A DNA stretch of 50,602 nucleotides from Actinomycetota bacterium (GCA_005778835.1 SXMG01000090.1:1-50602); one strand, 5' to 3'; positions 1-10,093 are shown, counted from the stretch's first letter. Made by a program: numbers and translations. The notes: generated by a model not told the origin, from the letters alone.

Positions 1-2
1 CG

Positions 3-467
3 CTGCAGGGCCTCAACAAGGCCGAGACTCTCGAGCAGCACGGCAATGACCTCTTCATGACGTGGCGCCGCAGCTTCGACACCCCGCCCCCGGTGCTCGA
101 CGACGATGCCGAGTACAGCCAGGTGCACGACCCGCGCTACGCCGGCATCGACGGCGAGGTGCCGCGCACCGAGAGCCTGAAGCTCGTCATCGACCGCATG
201 CTGCCCTACTGGCAGAGCGACATCACCCGCGACCTCGCCACGGGCGAGACGGTGCTCGTCGTCGCGCACGGCAACTCGCTGCGGGCCCTCGTGAAGCACC
301 TCGACGGCATCGCCGATGACGCGATCGCCGAGCTCAATATTCCGACCGGCATTCCGCTCGTCTACGAGCTCGGCGACGACTTCATGCCCGTGAAGCCCGC
401 GGAGTACCTCGACCCCGAAGCGGCAGCCGCTGGCGCCGCGGCCGTCGCCGCGCAGGGCAAGAAGTAG
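3..467 (+). CDS. gpmA: 2,3-bisphosphoglycerate-dependent phosphoglycerate mutase, 5'-truncated at window edge
   Basis: Frame open from base 3 reads [30 protein letters not shown]...[17 protein letters not shown], typical of GpmA. Confidence 0.95.
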   Translation: MQGLNKAETLEQHGNDLFMTWRRSFDTPPPVLDDDAEYSQVHDPRYAGIDGEVPRTESLKLVIDRMLPYWQSDITRDLATGETVLVVAHGNSLRALVKHLDGIADDAIAELNIPTGIPLVYELGDDFMPVKPAEYLDPEAAAAGAAAVAAQGKK

Positions 468-474
468 ACCGAAC

Positions 475-510
475 GACGAACGCCCCCGGCTCAGGCCGGG
501 GGCGTTCGTC
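475..510. terminator. Bidirectional hairpin terminator between convergent gpmA and phoU
   Basis: Perfect 16-bp inverted repeat GACGAACGCCCCCGGC-TCAG-GCCGGGGGCGTTCGTC. Confidence 0.8.
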
Positions 511-523
511 ATGAGATCAGGTC

Positions 524-1186
524 TCAGTCGTCGGCCTGCACCCAGTCGCCGGTCGCGAGGTACTGAACCTTCTTGGCAATCGAGACAGCGTGGTCGGCGA
601 AGCGCTCGTGGTAGCGCGAGGCGAGCGTCGCGTCGACCGTGTCGACGGCCTCGCCCTTCCAGCTCTCGCCGAGCACCTTGTCGAAGACGCTGAGGTGCAG
701 GGCGTCGATCTTGTCGTCTTCGTCGCGGATGTACTCGGCGATCGAGAGGTCTTCGGTCTCGAGCAGCTCGACGAGCTTGCGCGCGATCTCGACGTCGAGC
801 GCGCCCATCTCTTTGAACGTGCCGCGCAGGCTCTTCGGCACGACCTTGTCGGGGAACCGGTAGCGCGCGAGCTGCGCGATGTGCTCAGACATGTCGCCCA
901 TGCGCTCGAGCGAGGCGCTGATGCGCAGGGCGCTCACGACGACCCGCAGGTCGCGAGCCACCGGCTGCTGCCGGGCGAGAATGTTGATGGCGAGCTCGTC
1001 GAGCTCGGCGGCCGCGACATCGATCTTCGCGTCGTCGGCGATGACCGTCTCGGCGAGTGAGACGTTCGATTCGTTGAACGCTCGCGTGGCGTTGTCGATC
1101 GAGTCTGCGACGAGACCCGCGATCTCAACCAGGCGCTCGCGAACCTCGCGCAGCTCTTGCTGGAACACTTCGCGCATTGAACTCAA
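524..1186 (-). CDS. phoU: Phosphate signalling complex protein PhoU
   Basis: 220 aa; MREVFQQELREVRERLVEIAGLVADSIDNATRAF...; adjacent to senX3-regX3. Confidence 0.93.
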   Translation of the reverse strand: MSSMREVFQQELREVRERLVEIAGLVADSIDNATRAFNESNVSLAETVIADDAKIDVAAAELDELAINILARQQPVARDLRVVVSALRISASLERMGDMSEHIAQLARYRFPDKVVPKSLRGTFKEMGALDVEIARKLVELLETEDLSIAEYIRDEDDKIDALHLSVFDKVLGESWKGEAVDTVDATLASRYHERFADHAVSIAKKVQYLATGDWVQADD

Positions 1187-1237
1187 TCCTCATTTCGTGG
1201 GGCTCTGGCACAGTCCCCCTCACCGTCCCGTTCTCTC

Positions 1238-1270
1238 GTGAACGGCACGTGGCCCGCAGGTGAACTCTGC
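1238..1270. promoter_or_regulatory. PHO-box-like array of three 11-bp direct repeats (PhoP/RegX3-type)
   Basis: GTGAACGGCAC | GTGGCCCGCAG | GTGAACTCTGC at exact 11-nt phasing in the phoU/senX3 divergent region. Confidence 0.55.
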
Positions 1271-1337
1271 ACTTCGGGCCCTCTCGCAGCACGGGAAGCG
1301 GAGGAGAGAGCACTCGCCGGTCACTAATCTAGTGCTC

Positions 1338-2495
1338 ATGGACTCGGCACTGCTCGTGCCCCTCGCTCTCGTGCTCGGCGCGCTGATCGGGGGCGGAGCC
1401 GTCGTCACGGTCGTGGCCGCCGCGCGACGAGGCCGCATGGCCGCCGAAGTGGCCTCGACCACGGTGCCCGACGGTGTCGATCAGGTGGTCGAGGCACTCG
1501 AGTCTGCGGGCGTCGTGCTCGACCCCAGCAACACCGTGGTCAAGGCCTCGCCGGCCGCTTTCGCACTCGGGCTCGTGTGGCATCGCACGCTCGTGCACGC
1601 GCGACTCGTCGAGCTCGTCGAACGCGTGCGCCGCAGTGGCGAGCCGGTGACCGAAGAGCTCGAGCTGAGTCGGGGGCCTCTCGGTGACGCGGCTCTGCAC
1701 CTCTCGGTGCGCGTCGCCCGGCTGGGCAGCCGCTTCGTGCTGCTGCTGGCCGAAGACCGCACCGAGTCGTACCGTCTCGACGCCGTGCGGCGCGACTTCG
1801 TCGCGAACATCAGCCATGAGCTCAAGACTCCGATCGGCGCGATCGGCCTGTTGAGCGAAGCGCTCGGCCACGCTGCCGACGACCCCGTGCAGGTGCGGCG
1901 CTTCGCCGATCAGTTGCACCGTGAATCAGAGCGACTCGCGAGCATGACACAAGAGATCATCGAGCTCTCGCGACTGCAGGCGAAAGACGCCTTGAGCCAC
2001 CCCGAGGTGGTCGAGATCGATGCGGTGATCGCCGCGGCGATCGACCAGAACCGCGTGCTCGCCGATGCGCACCGCATCGCGCTCGCGAGCGGCGGCGAGA
2101 AGGGTCTGCGCGTGTGGGGCGACGAGGTCATGCTCATCACGGCAGTGCACAACCTCATCGCCAACGCCGTGCAGTACTCGCCGTCGCCCTCCCGCGTCGG
2201 CATCGGCGTCAACGCGACCGACGACGTCATCGAGATCGCGGTGACCGATCAGGGCATCGGCATTCCCGCCGACGAGCTCGACCGCGTCTTCGAGCGCTTC
2301 TTCCGCGTCGACCAGGCCCGCTCGCGCGCCACCGGCGGCACGGGGCTCGGCTTGAGCATCGTCAAGCACGTCGTGCAGAATCACGGCGGCGACGTGCGCG
2401 TCTGGTCGCAGCACGGTCGAGGTTCGACGTTCACCATCCGACTGCCCCGGGTCGACCAGCCCGCGGCGACCGCCACCGGAAAGGCCCGCGCATGA
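1338..2495 (+). CDS. senX3: Two-component sensor histidine kinase SenX3/PhoR-like
   Basis: N-terminal TM segment, HisKA motif FVANISHELKTPIG, HATPase motifs; start at MDSALLVPLALVLGALIGG preferred over ORF start 1260. Confidence 0.92.
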   Translation: MDSALLVPLALVLGALIGGGAVVTVVAAARRGRMAAEVASTTVPDGVDQVVEALESAGVVLDPSNTVVKASPAAFALGLVWHRTLVHARLVELVERVRRSGEPVTEELELSRGPLGDAALHLSVRVARLGSRFVLLLAEDRTESYRLDAVRRDFVANISHELKTPIGAIGLLSEALGHAADDPVQVRRFADQLHRESERLASMTQEIIELSRLQAKDALSHPEVVEIDAVIAAAIDQNRVLADAHRIALASGGEKGLRVWGDEVMLITAVHNLIANAVQYSPSPSRVGIGVNATDDVIEIAVTDQGIGIPADELDRVFERFFRVDQARSRATGGTGLGLSIVKHVVQNHGGDVRVWSQHGRGSTFTIRLPRVDQPAATATGKARA

Positions 2496-3172
2496 CCCGC
2501 ATTCTCATCGTCGAAGACGAGCCGGCGCTCTCTGAGCCCCTCGCCTACCTGCTCACCCGTGAGGGCTACGAGACCACGGTGGTCGCCGACGGCGCTGCCG
2601 CGCTGACGACGTTCGATCAGGCCGGGGCCGATCTCGTGCTGCTCGACATCATGCTGCCGGGCCTGCCCGGCACCGAGGTCTGCCGCGAGCTGCGGCAGCG
2701 ATCGAGTGTTCCGATCATCATGCTGACGGCGAAAGACAGCGAGGTCGACATCGTCGTGGGGCTCGAGCTGGGGGCGGACGACTACGTGACCAAGCCGTAT
2801 TCGACCCGCGAACTGCTCGCGCGAATCCGTGCCGTCATGCGACGCCAGTCAGACGAGGGCGACCTGGATGATGGCGTGCTCACGGCCGGTCCGGTGCGCA
2901 TGGACGTCGACAAGCACCAGGTCACCGTCGATGGCCGCGAGATCGCGATGCCGTTGAAAGAGTTCGAGCTGCTCGAGCTGCGGCTGCGCAACGCGGGTCG
3001 CGTGCTCACGCGCGGGCAGCTCATCGACCGCGTCTGGGGTGCCGACTACTTCGGCGACACCAAGACGCTCGACGTGCATGTCAAGCGCATCCGTTCGAAG
3101 ATCGAGCCGGACCCGTCGAACCCGCGGATGCTCGTGACCGTTCGAGGCCTCGGCTACCGCTTCGAAGACTGA
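2492..3172 (+). CDS. regX3: OmpR/PhoB-family response regulator RegX3-like
   Basis: MTRILIVEDEPALSEPLAYLLTREGY...; receiver plus winged helix; ATGA overlap with senX3. Confidence 0.93.
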   Translation: MTRILIVEDEPALSEPLAYLLTREGYETTVVADGAAALTTFDQAGADLVLLDIMLPGLPGTEVCRELRQRSSVPIIMLTAKDSEVDIVVGLELGADDYVTKPYSTRELLARIRAVMRRQSDEGDLDDGVLTAGPVRMDVDKHQVTVDGREIAMPLKEFELLELRLRNAGRVLTRGQLIDRVWGADYFGDTKTLDVHVKRIRSKIEPDPSNPRMLVTVRGLGYRFED

Positions 3173-3193
3173 CCGCCGCGATCGCGGCCACCC

Positions 3194-5080
3194 TCAGCAG
3201 CGGGTGAAGTTCTCGACCGCGGCCGAGACCGCGAGGGTGCTGCCGAGAATACGAACCTCATCGGCGTTGTGCCGCCAGGCGCCGTGCAGCACGTCGTTCG
3301 GCAGGCAGGTCGGGCGCACCATGTAGATCGGTGCTGCGTCGAGTGCCGCGAGAGTGATGCCCGCGAGCGCGTCGGGGAAGTTGGCGCCCGTCACCCAGTA
3401 GCTGAACGGCGACGGGCGGTAATCGAACCCGAGCTCCGTCACCGCTACTGAGGTCGAGTACCGGTCGGTGCCGGCGGCGCGCACTGCTTCAACCCCGGGA
3501 AGCGCATCCACTTGGGCGAAGATTCCCGCGCTCATGACATTCGATCCCCCGACCAGGATCACCCGCTCGGGCTTGAGGGTGCCCGTGATGAAGCTCAGCG
3601 TCGAGGCGGGCAGGCTGCTCGCAAGGCCGTCGACCAGCAGCATCGGCATGCCAGTCGCACCCGCTGCTGCACCGGCACTGAGCGCATCAGGGAAATTGCG
3701 GCCGGTCACGAGGTAGAGGTCTTCATAGCCTGCAGAGTCATCGAAGAATTCCTGCACGATGCGCTGCGACGTCGCGTACCGGCTGGGTCCCTCGAGCCGG
3801 AACACATCGGCTCCCGTGGCTTCGAGCTGGGCTTCGACGGCGTCGGAGATCACGAGATTGCTGCCGGCGATGAAGATCGTGTCAGGGTTGAGGCGCTGGA
3901 CCTCAGCGAGCACCTCGGGCAGCAGCGTGTTCTTCGGGTTCAGCAGCAGAGACCCGTTGAGCACCGAGACCGCGGGCGCGAGCGAGAGGGCGTCGGGGAA
4001 GGACGTGCCGCTCGCGATGTAGACGTACTGGCTCGTACCGGGGTAGGCCTCCTTCGAGATCTCGATCGCGGTGCCGTAGCGGCTGGCGCCGAAGATGCGG
4101 TCGATCTTGAGCCGTGCGACAGAGACTGCGTCGGTGCTGGACGATGTCGAATAGACCGTGCGGCCGTCGAGCGACATGACCACATCGTTGGTGAAGCTCG
4201 GTGTCGTGTAGATTCCGCGCTCCAACCCGATATCGAGATCGATCTTCTTGACCGAGCTGCCAGTCGCAACGAAGAGGATGCGCCCGTCGACCGAGGGGGC
4301 CATGCCGGTGGGTTGGCCGCCGAGGCTCAGGTACCCGATGAGCGAATCGTTCGTGAGATCGATCTTCGCAACAGTGCCGACACCGAACATCGAGACGTAG
4401 GCGCGGTCGCGAGCGGCATCGATGTAGACCTCGTTCGCATCGTCGAAGAGCGAGAGCGACGTCACGGCTCCCGAGCTGAGGTTGACGAAGCTGACTCGTT
4501 CACCGGCGGTGTCTGATCCCTCCGAAGCGACAATGAGTCGATTGCGTTCGGTGTCGAGTGCGAGTCCGTCGGGAGAGTCGCCCACTGCCCACGTGGTGAT
4601 CGTGGATCGTGTCGCGGCGTCGATCACGCGCACGGAGTCGATCAGCGGCATGGTGACATACGCGCGGGCACCGTTCGCGGAGAAGACGATGTTCTGCGGA
4701 GCGTTGCCCACGGAGAAGAACGTCGTTTCGACGAAGGTGAGAGCGTTGACAATCGAGATGGTGCCACTCGCGTAGTTCGTGACCCACAGCTCGTTCGTAC
4801 CGGGACGCATCTGCAGGTCGCTCGGGCTGAACCCGACGGGGATGCTCGTCACGGTTTGCGTGCTCAGATTGATGGCGCTCACCGTTGCGGCCGCCTGGTT
4901 GGCAACGAAGGCGACCTGGCCGTCGGTGCGCAGTTCGATCGCCACGGGCGAGTCGCCGACGGGGATCGAACTGAGTGCGGAGATGCCGAGCGCGGGTGTG
5001 GCGCCGAAGGGCAGCAGCAGTGCCAGTGAAGCGATCGCTGCGAGGGGGGCGGCAGTGCGCACGCGTCGGGAAGCGGGCAT
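3194..5080 (-). CDS. Secreted YVTN-type beta-propeller protein with C-terminal cell-wall-binding repeat 2 domains
   Basis: Signal peptide; repeated SIPVG..P/AYV..; three C-terminal (FGA)SRYxTAxx...FPDALS repeats. Confidence 0.85.
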   Translation of the reverse strand: MPASRRVRTAAPLAAIASLALLLPFGATPALGISALSSIPVGDSPVAIELRTDGQVAFVANQAAATVSAINLSTQTVTSIPVGFSPSDLQMRPGTNELWVTNYASGTISIVNALTFVETTFFSVGNAPQNIVFSANGARAYVTMPLIDSVRVIDAATRSTITTWAVGDSPDGLALDTERNRLIVASEGSDTAGERVSFVNLSSGAVTSLSLFDDANEVYIDAARDRAYVSMFGVGTVAKIDLTNDSLIGYLSLGGQPTGMAPSVDGRILFVATGSSVKKIDLDIGLERGIYTTPSFTNDVVMSLDGRTVYSTSSSTDAVSVARLKIDRIFGASRYGTAIEISKEAYPGTSQYVYIASGTSFPDALSLAPAVSVLNGSLLLNPKNTLLPEVLAEVQRLNPDTIFIAGSNLVISDAVEAQLEATGADVFRLEGPSRYATSQRIVQEFFDDSAGYEDLYLVTGRNFPDALSAGAAAGATGMPMLLVDGLASSLPASTLSFITGTLKPERVILVGGSNVMSAGIFAQVDALPGVEAVRAAGTDRYSTSVAVTELGFDYRPSPFSYWVTGANFPDALAGITLAALDAAPIYMVRPTCLPNDVLHGAWRHNADEVRILGSTLAVSAAVENFTRC

Positions 5081-5201
5081 CAGGGGGCTCCTCTCGATGG
5101 CCGCAGATCGCGTTCGCGATCGCTCGTCGTGCTTCGCACCCTAGCCAGCGCGCACCCAAAAGTGAAGAGTAGTTGCTACTTACCCCCGGGGCTCTGGTGC
5201 T

Positions 5202-7136
5202 CTAGCACGGGCTGAGAGACGCCACGTCCGCAGTCACGACCGACTCGCTGCCGAGCAGGAAGAGGTAGGTCGCCTGCCCGCCGAACACGGCCTCCATTCC
5301 GCCGGGCGTCACGCACGACTTCGGCACCAGATACAGGGGTGCGTTGGCCCGTGCGGCAAGCGAGGCGGCAGCGAGCGCGTCGGGAAAGTTGGCTCCCGTT
5401 GCGAAGATGACGCTCTCACTCGAGGCATAAGCATCGGCGCTGATGGCCGTCGACGTCTCGTAGCGGCTCGCGCCCGACAGGCGGCGCACATCGCCGCCGA
5501 ACGCGGTGGTCAGCTGCGTCATAATGCCCGCGCTCACCACGTTCGCCCCGCCGGCGATGGTGATCTGGGTGGGGGCGAGGTCGGCGATGAGCGCCAGGGT
5601 CGAGGGCGGCACGGTCGAGCGGGTGCCGTCGACCAGGATCACGGGCACACCCTCGGCCGCAGCGACGGCCCCGGCGCTCAGCGCGTCGGGATAGTTGCGC
5701 CCCGTCGCGATGAAGACTTCGGGCACCGTGAGCGAGTCCCACACCGTGCTGACGACGACCTCAGCTGTGTCGTATCTGCTCGCACCGAACAGTCGCTCGA
5801 CAGTCGGCTGCGGTTCGGGGCCGAAGTCGATGGCCTCGACCGCCGCTTTCACGGAAGCCGACACGGCGCTCACGCCTCCGACGATGTAGATGGTGTCGGG
5901 CGCGAGCCTCACGAGTTCGTCACGCACCACAGACGGCAGACTCGTCGGCGCCGTGAGCAGCAGCGAACCGTCGAGCAGACCCGCCGCGGGTCCGGCAGAA
6001 AGTGCGTCGGGGAAGTTCAGCCCATTGGCGAGGAAGACGGTGTTCGCACCCGACGGGAACGCGCGCTTCGACACCTCGACGGCGGTGGCGAAACGGCTCT
6101 GGCCTGCGAGCCGCTCGGTCTCGAGCCCGACGATCGAGATCGTGTCGTCGAAGAAGTTGGTCACGGCAACCTTGCCGGTCGAGTCGCTCGCGACCGAGTA
6201 CGGTTCGTCTCCCACCCGCACACTCGACACGACCTCCAGGGTCGCGAGGTCGATCAGACTGACCTGGTCGAGGCTGTACTCCGTGACGTAGACGAAGTCA
6301 CCGGTCGCAGAGAAGTCGAATCCCCCTGGTACACCTGCGAGCGGAATGGTCGTGATCACCTCGGTGGCGGTGGGATTCAGGATCGCGACGTAGGTGCTCG
6401 ATTCCGCTTGCACCGTCGCCCACAACTGCGTGCCGTCAGGGCTGAGCAAGAGGTCGTTGGCTCGCCCGCTGTCGGGCAGGGGGACGGTCGCGTTGTAGTC
6501 GTAGATCTCGCTCACCAGGTCGAGTCTCACCACTCGATCGATGCCGCCGAGACCGGTGAAGTAGAGCTGCTGCTCGTCGGCCGACAAGACGCCGTACGTC
6601 GGAGACGGCAGAGAGCTGCCGAGCTCGGTGATGGCCTGAGTGCTCGTATTCACCGCTTGCACGAGGGCGAGCTGCGAGTTGAGCACGTAGGCGGTCGTGT
6701 CGTCAGCAGTGAAGATGACCTCACGGGGTCGCCCACCCGTGCTCAGGGTGTCGATCACGAGGTTCGTGGACGTATCAATGATCGAGATCGTGCCGTCGTC
6801 CACATTCGAGACCCACACGACCGACTGATCGTTGCTCGCACTGATGTTGTAGGGGTTGCTGCCGACGTTCAGCGTCGTCTCGAGACTCCAATCGGAGGTG
6901 TCGTAGACGGTGACGGAGTCGTCCAAGCGGTTCGCAATGTAGGCGAATCCGGCGGCCATCGCGATGGCTTGCGGCCCGTCGCCGGTCGGCAGGCTGCCGA
7001 ATTCGCCGTGCGCGGTCGCGGGAGGGGCGGTGGCGCTGTCGATGCCGCTCAGCCCGACAATGATCAGAGAAGAGGCGGCGATCGATGCGAGGAGCGATCG
7101 GCGGCGCGCAGCAGGGGTCGAGGTAACAATGGGCAT
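5202..7136 (-). CDS. Secreted YVTN-type beta-propeller protein with C-terminal cell-wall-binding repeat 2 domains (paralogue of preceding)
   Basis: MPIVTSTPAARRRSLLASIAASSLIIVGLSG signal peptide; propeller repeats; GxSRFATAVEVSKRAFPSG...NFPDALSAGPAAG x3. Confidence 0.85.
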   Translation of the reverse strand: MPIVTSTPAARRRSLLASIAASSLIIVGLSGIDSATAPPATAHGEFGSLPTGDGPQAIAMAAGFAYIANRLDDSVTVYDTSDWSLETTLNVGSNPYNISASNDQSVVWVSNVDDGTISIIDTSTNLVIDTLSTGGRPREVIFTADDTTAYVLNSQLALVQAVNTSTQAITELGSSLPSPTYGVLSADEQQLYFTGLGGIDRVVRLDLVSEIYDYNATVPLPDSGRANDLLLSPDGTQLWATVQAESSTYVAILNPTATEVITTIPLAGVPGGFDFSATGDFVYVTEYSLDQVSLIDLATLEVVSSVRVGDEPYSVASDSTGKVAVTNFFDDTISIVGLETERLAGQSRFATAVEVSKRAFPSGANTVFLANGLNFPDALSAGPAAGLLDGSLLLTAPTSLPSVVRDELVRLAPDTIYIVGGVSAVSASVKAAVEAIDFGPEPQPTVERLFGASRYDTAEVVVSTVWDSLTVPEVFIATGRNYPDALSAGAVAAAEGVPVILVDGTRSTVPPSTLALIADLAPTQITIAGGANVVSAGIMTQLTTAFGGDVRRLSGASRYETSTAISADAYASSESVIFATGANFPDALAAASLAARANAPLYLVPKSCVTPGGMEAVFGGQATYLFLLGSESVVTADVASLSPC

Positions 7137-7238
7137 GTCGTGCTCCGGGTGCGGGGTGGTGGAACACAACTCACACGAGTTGCTGGCGACACGCTAGAGC
7201 AAACTCGCCGTCGGTGCACTACTCAGGTTTGCTCGTCA

Positions 7239-7688
7239 CTACTCAGTCACGCCCCCGGACCCGTCGTCGACCGACTGCACGGTGAGATCGAGCTCGATCG
7301 CCGCCTCTGTCGATCGGTAGAAGAAACCCTGAGCGATCGTGATCGGCACGATCTCGCCCACGACTGCGCTCAACCCCGCGAGACGGAAGTCTCCTTCCGC
7401 TCCGATGGCGGTGGTGGAGAGCGCGGGAACCAGACGAGACTCCTCGCGGTTCTGCTCATCGACCGCCCATCTGACGGTGAACGCGCGGTCCACTGACGAG
7501 GTGTTCGTCACGGTGGCCGTCAAGGTTGTGGCACCATCGGCGTCAGCGAGAAGTCGAAGGTCGGCGATCTCCAGCTGTCCGACGCTCTCGACAACGACGT
7601 CATTCGAGGTCGATGCGCATCCGGTCACGACCGCGATGATCGCCACGCATGCCACCATCAGCGACGACGCAGGCGATCGACGTGACAT
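7239..7688 (-). CDS. Small putative lipoprotein, function unknown
   Basis: Lipobox-like ...AIIAVVTGCAS; similar in layout to the neighbouring 7720-8196 product. Confidence 0.7.
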   Translation of the reverse strand: MSRRSPASSLMVACVAIIAVVTGCASTSNDVVVESVGQLEIADLRLLADADGATTLTATVTNTSSVDRAFTVRWAVDEQNREESRLVPALSTTAIGAEGDFRLAGLSAVVGEIVPITIAQGFFYRSTEAAIELDLTVQSVDDGSGGVTE

Positions 7689-7719
7689 CGTGGTCCCGGC
7701 GAGCTCTCCGTGATGCCGG

Positions 7720-8196
7720 CTAGTCGCCCGAGGGGACGAGCAGCTCGTACTCGGGCAGGCTGCCGTCGAGCACGGGCACGAGCAGTTCGACGCCGGGCAC
7801 GGTGCCGTAGCTCAAGAAGAGCGGCACGAGGCCGCCGATCACATCGGTGCTGCCGGTCACGAGCACCTGCGGCTGGTCGGGGCTGCCGATCGCCGTGCGG
7901 CCGTTCGCCGTCACGAAGACCGACTCGGTGATGCGCTCGCCGCCGGCGCTCCACTGCACCGAGAGCCGGCGGTCGGTGTCGCCCGAGTTGACGATGGTCA
8001 TGACGAGGTTGAGCGTCTCGGGGTCGTCGCCGATGAGCAGCGCGTTGCGCACGGCCAGGTCGCCGACCTCGGTGCCGACTCCGTCGCTCGGGTCGTACTC
8101 TTTCTCGGTCGCGATCTCGGCGCTGAACGTGCAGCCGGTCGTTGCCAGCAGAAGCGCCGCAGCCAGGGCGATCGACGCGGCCAGACGAGATTTCAC
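7720..8196 (-). CDS. Small putative lipoprotein, function unknown
   Basis: GTG start with upstream GGAGG; (V)KSRLAASIALAAALLLATTGCTFS lipobox. Confidence 0.75.
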   Translation of the reverse strand: MKSRLAASIALAAALLLATTGCTFSAEIATEKEYDPSDGVGTEVGDLAVRNALLIGDDPETLNLVMTIVNSGDTDRRLSVQWSAGGERITESVFVTANGRTAIGSPDQPQVLVTGSTDVIGGLVPLFLSYGTVPGVELLVPVLDGSLPEYELLVPSGD

Positions 8197-8378
8197 GAGT
8201 TGCCTCCAGAGCACGGGGGGTAGCGATCGATGAGCCGCGGGCGACTCTCGATGGCCTCTTCGCATCAAGTCTATCCAGCGAGCGACGGCCGCGCGCAGGC
8301 TCGAGGAGTGCCCGCCCGACCGCTGAGGCTGAGAAACTGCTGTGGTAGACTGGAGGTTCTGCGGAAGGACCACCATCC

Positions 8379-8861
8379 ATGCTTTTCCAGGTCGGCGAGA
8401 CTGTCGTCTACCCCCATCACGGGGCTGCCACGATCATTGAAGTCAAGAACCGAACCATTCGGGGTGAAGAGAAGCTGTACCTCAAGCTCAACGTCACCCA
8501 GGGCGATCTGACGATCGAGGTTCCTGCTGAGAACGTCGACCTCGTCGGCGTTCGCGATGTCATCGGTCAAGAGGGTCTCGACAAGGTGTTCGAGGTGCTG
8601 CGCGCGCCGTTCACCGAAGAGCCCACCAACTGGTCTCGCCGTTACAAGGCGAACCTCGAGAAGCTCGCCTCCGGTGACGTCATCAAGGTCTCCGAGGTCG
8701 TGCGCGACCTGTGGCGCCGCGATCAAGACCGCGGTCTGAGTGCGGGCGAGAAGCGCATGCTCGCCAAGGCGCGTCAGATTCTCATCAGTGAGCTCGCTCT
8801 CGCCGAGAAGACCGACGAGGAAAAAGCCTCGACGGTTCTCGACGAGGTCCTCGCTTCCTGA
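8379..8861 (+). CDS. carD: CarD-family transcriptional regulator (RNAP-binding)
   Basis: [37 protein letters not shown]...; 160 aa, next to ispD. Confidence 0.95.
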   Translation: MLFQVGETVVYPHHGAATIIEVKNRTIRGEEKLYLKLNVTQGDLTIEVPAENVDLVGVRDVIGQEGLDKVFEVLRAPFTEEPTNWSRRYKANLEKLASGDVIKVSEVVRDLWRRDQDRGLSAGEKRMLAKARQILISELALAEKTDEEKASTVLDEVLAS

Positions 8862-8872
8862 GCGATTCCGCG

Positions 8873-10072
8873 GTGACCGAGTCGGCCGCTGCGTCCGCTC
8901 CATCGTCGGGATCACCACGCCTCGCGGTCGTCGTCGTTGCCGCGGGCAGCGGCACCCGGCTCGGGCGTGCTGAGCCCAAGGCCTTCGTCGCCGTCGGCGG
9001 CCGCACTCTGCTCGAGCATGCCCTCGATGCCGTGTTCTCGCTCGCCGAGCCGGCTCAGGTCGTCGTTGTCGCGCCCGGGTCGCATCGTGATGAAGCGCGC
9101 GCGGTCGCGTTGAGGTCGGCGGGTGCTGCGCGCGACGCCGTGAGCGTCGTCGTCGGCGGCGACAGCCGGCTGGCCTCAGTACGCGCTGGAGTGGCCGCGA
9201 TCGGGGCGGGCGTCGAGACCGTGCTCGTGCACGACGCCGCGCGCGCCTTCACCCCCGTCGAGGTGTTCGACCGCGTCATTGCGCGCGTGCGTGCCGATGG
9301 AGTCGGAGTCATACCCGCGCTGCCGGTGGTCGACACGATCGCGCGGCGCACGCCCGACGGCGCGGTCGTCGAGCAGGTCGATCGCGCGCAGCTCGCGTCG
9401 ATCCAGACCCCGCAGGGCTTTCCGCTCGACCAGTACCGCGCCGCACTCGCGGCGGTGGCGCCCGACGCAGAGCACACCGACGATGCGAGCGTGCACGCGG
9501 CGGCAGGGCATCCGGTGGTCACGGTGCTCGGAGACGACCGCGCCTTCAAGGTGACGACTCCGTGGGATCTTCGCCGCGCCCAGCAGCTCGTCGCCGACGA
9601 TCGGCCTTCGCTGCGCACCGGGGTCGGCATCGACGTGCACGCCTACGACGATGCGCAGCCGCTCTGGCTCGGCGGCCTCTACTGGCCCGATGAGCCAGGC
9701 CTCGCCGGTCACAGCGACGGCGACGCGATCAGCCATGCGATCTGCGACGCGCTGCTGTCGGCGGCGGGGCTCGGCGACATCGGGTCGCGTTTCGGTGTCG
9801 ATGATCCTCGATTCGCGGATGCTCGAGGCGAGGTCTTCCTGACCGCGACCCTCGACCTGCTGCGCGATGCGGGGTTCGACGTGCTCAACGTCGCGGTGCA
9901 AGTGGTCGCTCAGCGCCCCCGGTTCGCTGCCCGCCGCCACGAGGTCGAGGCACTGCTGAGCCGCGTGCTCGGCGCCCCCGTGAGCGTCGCCGCGACCACG
10001 AGCGACGGCCTGGGTTTCACGGGCCGCAGCGAAGGCGTCGCCGCTATTGCAACGGCACTGATTCGTTCCTAG
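8873..10072 (+). CDS. ispDF: Bifunctional IspD/IspF (MEP cytidylyltransferase / MECDP synthase)
   Basis: GTG start; VVVVAAGSGTRLGRAEPKAFVAVGGRTLLEHAL (IspD) then GIDVHAYDDAQPLWLGG...GHSDGDAISHAICDALL (IspF). Confidence 0.95.
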   Translation: MTESAAASAPSSGSPRLAVVVVAAGSGTRLGRAEPKAFVAVGGRTLLEHALDAVFSLAEPAQVVVVAPGSHRDEARAVALRSAGAARDAVSVVVGGDSRLASVRAGVAAIGAGVETVLVHDAARAFTPVEVFDRVIARVRADGVGVIPALPVVDTIARRTPDGAVVEQVDRAQLASIQTPQGFPLDQYRAALAAVAPDAEHTDDASVHAAAGHPVVTVLGDDRAFKVTTPWDLRRAQQLVADDRPSLRTGVGIDVHAYDDAQPLWLGGLYWPDEPGLAGHSDGDAISHAICDALLSAAGLGDIGSRFGVDDPRFADARGEVFLTATLDLLRDAGFDVLNVAVQVVAQRPRFAARRHEVEALLSRVLGAPVSVAATTSDGLGFTGRSEGVAAIATALIRS

Positions 10073-10093
10073 CCCCGCCGGTAGGCTTGCCCG

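Noticed and set aside
3175-3188. 14-bp palindrome GCCGCGATCGCGGC between regX3 and the propeller gene
   Set aside because: Loopless palindrome of very common high-GC words; no supporting regulatory context.
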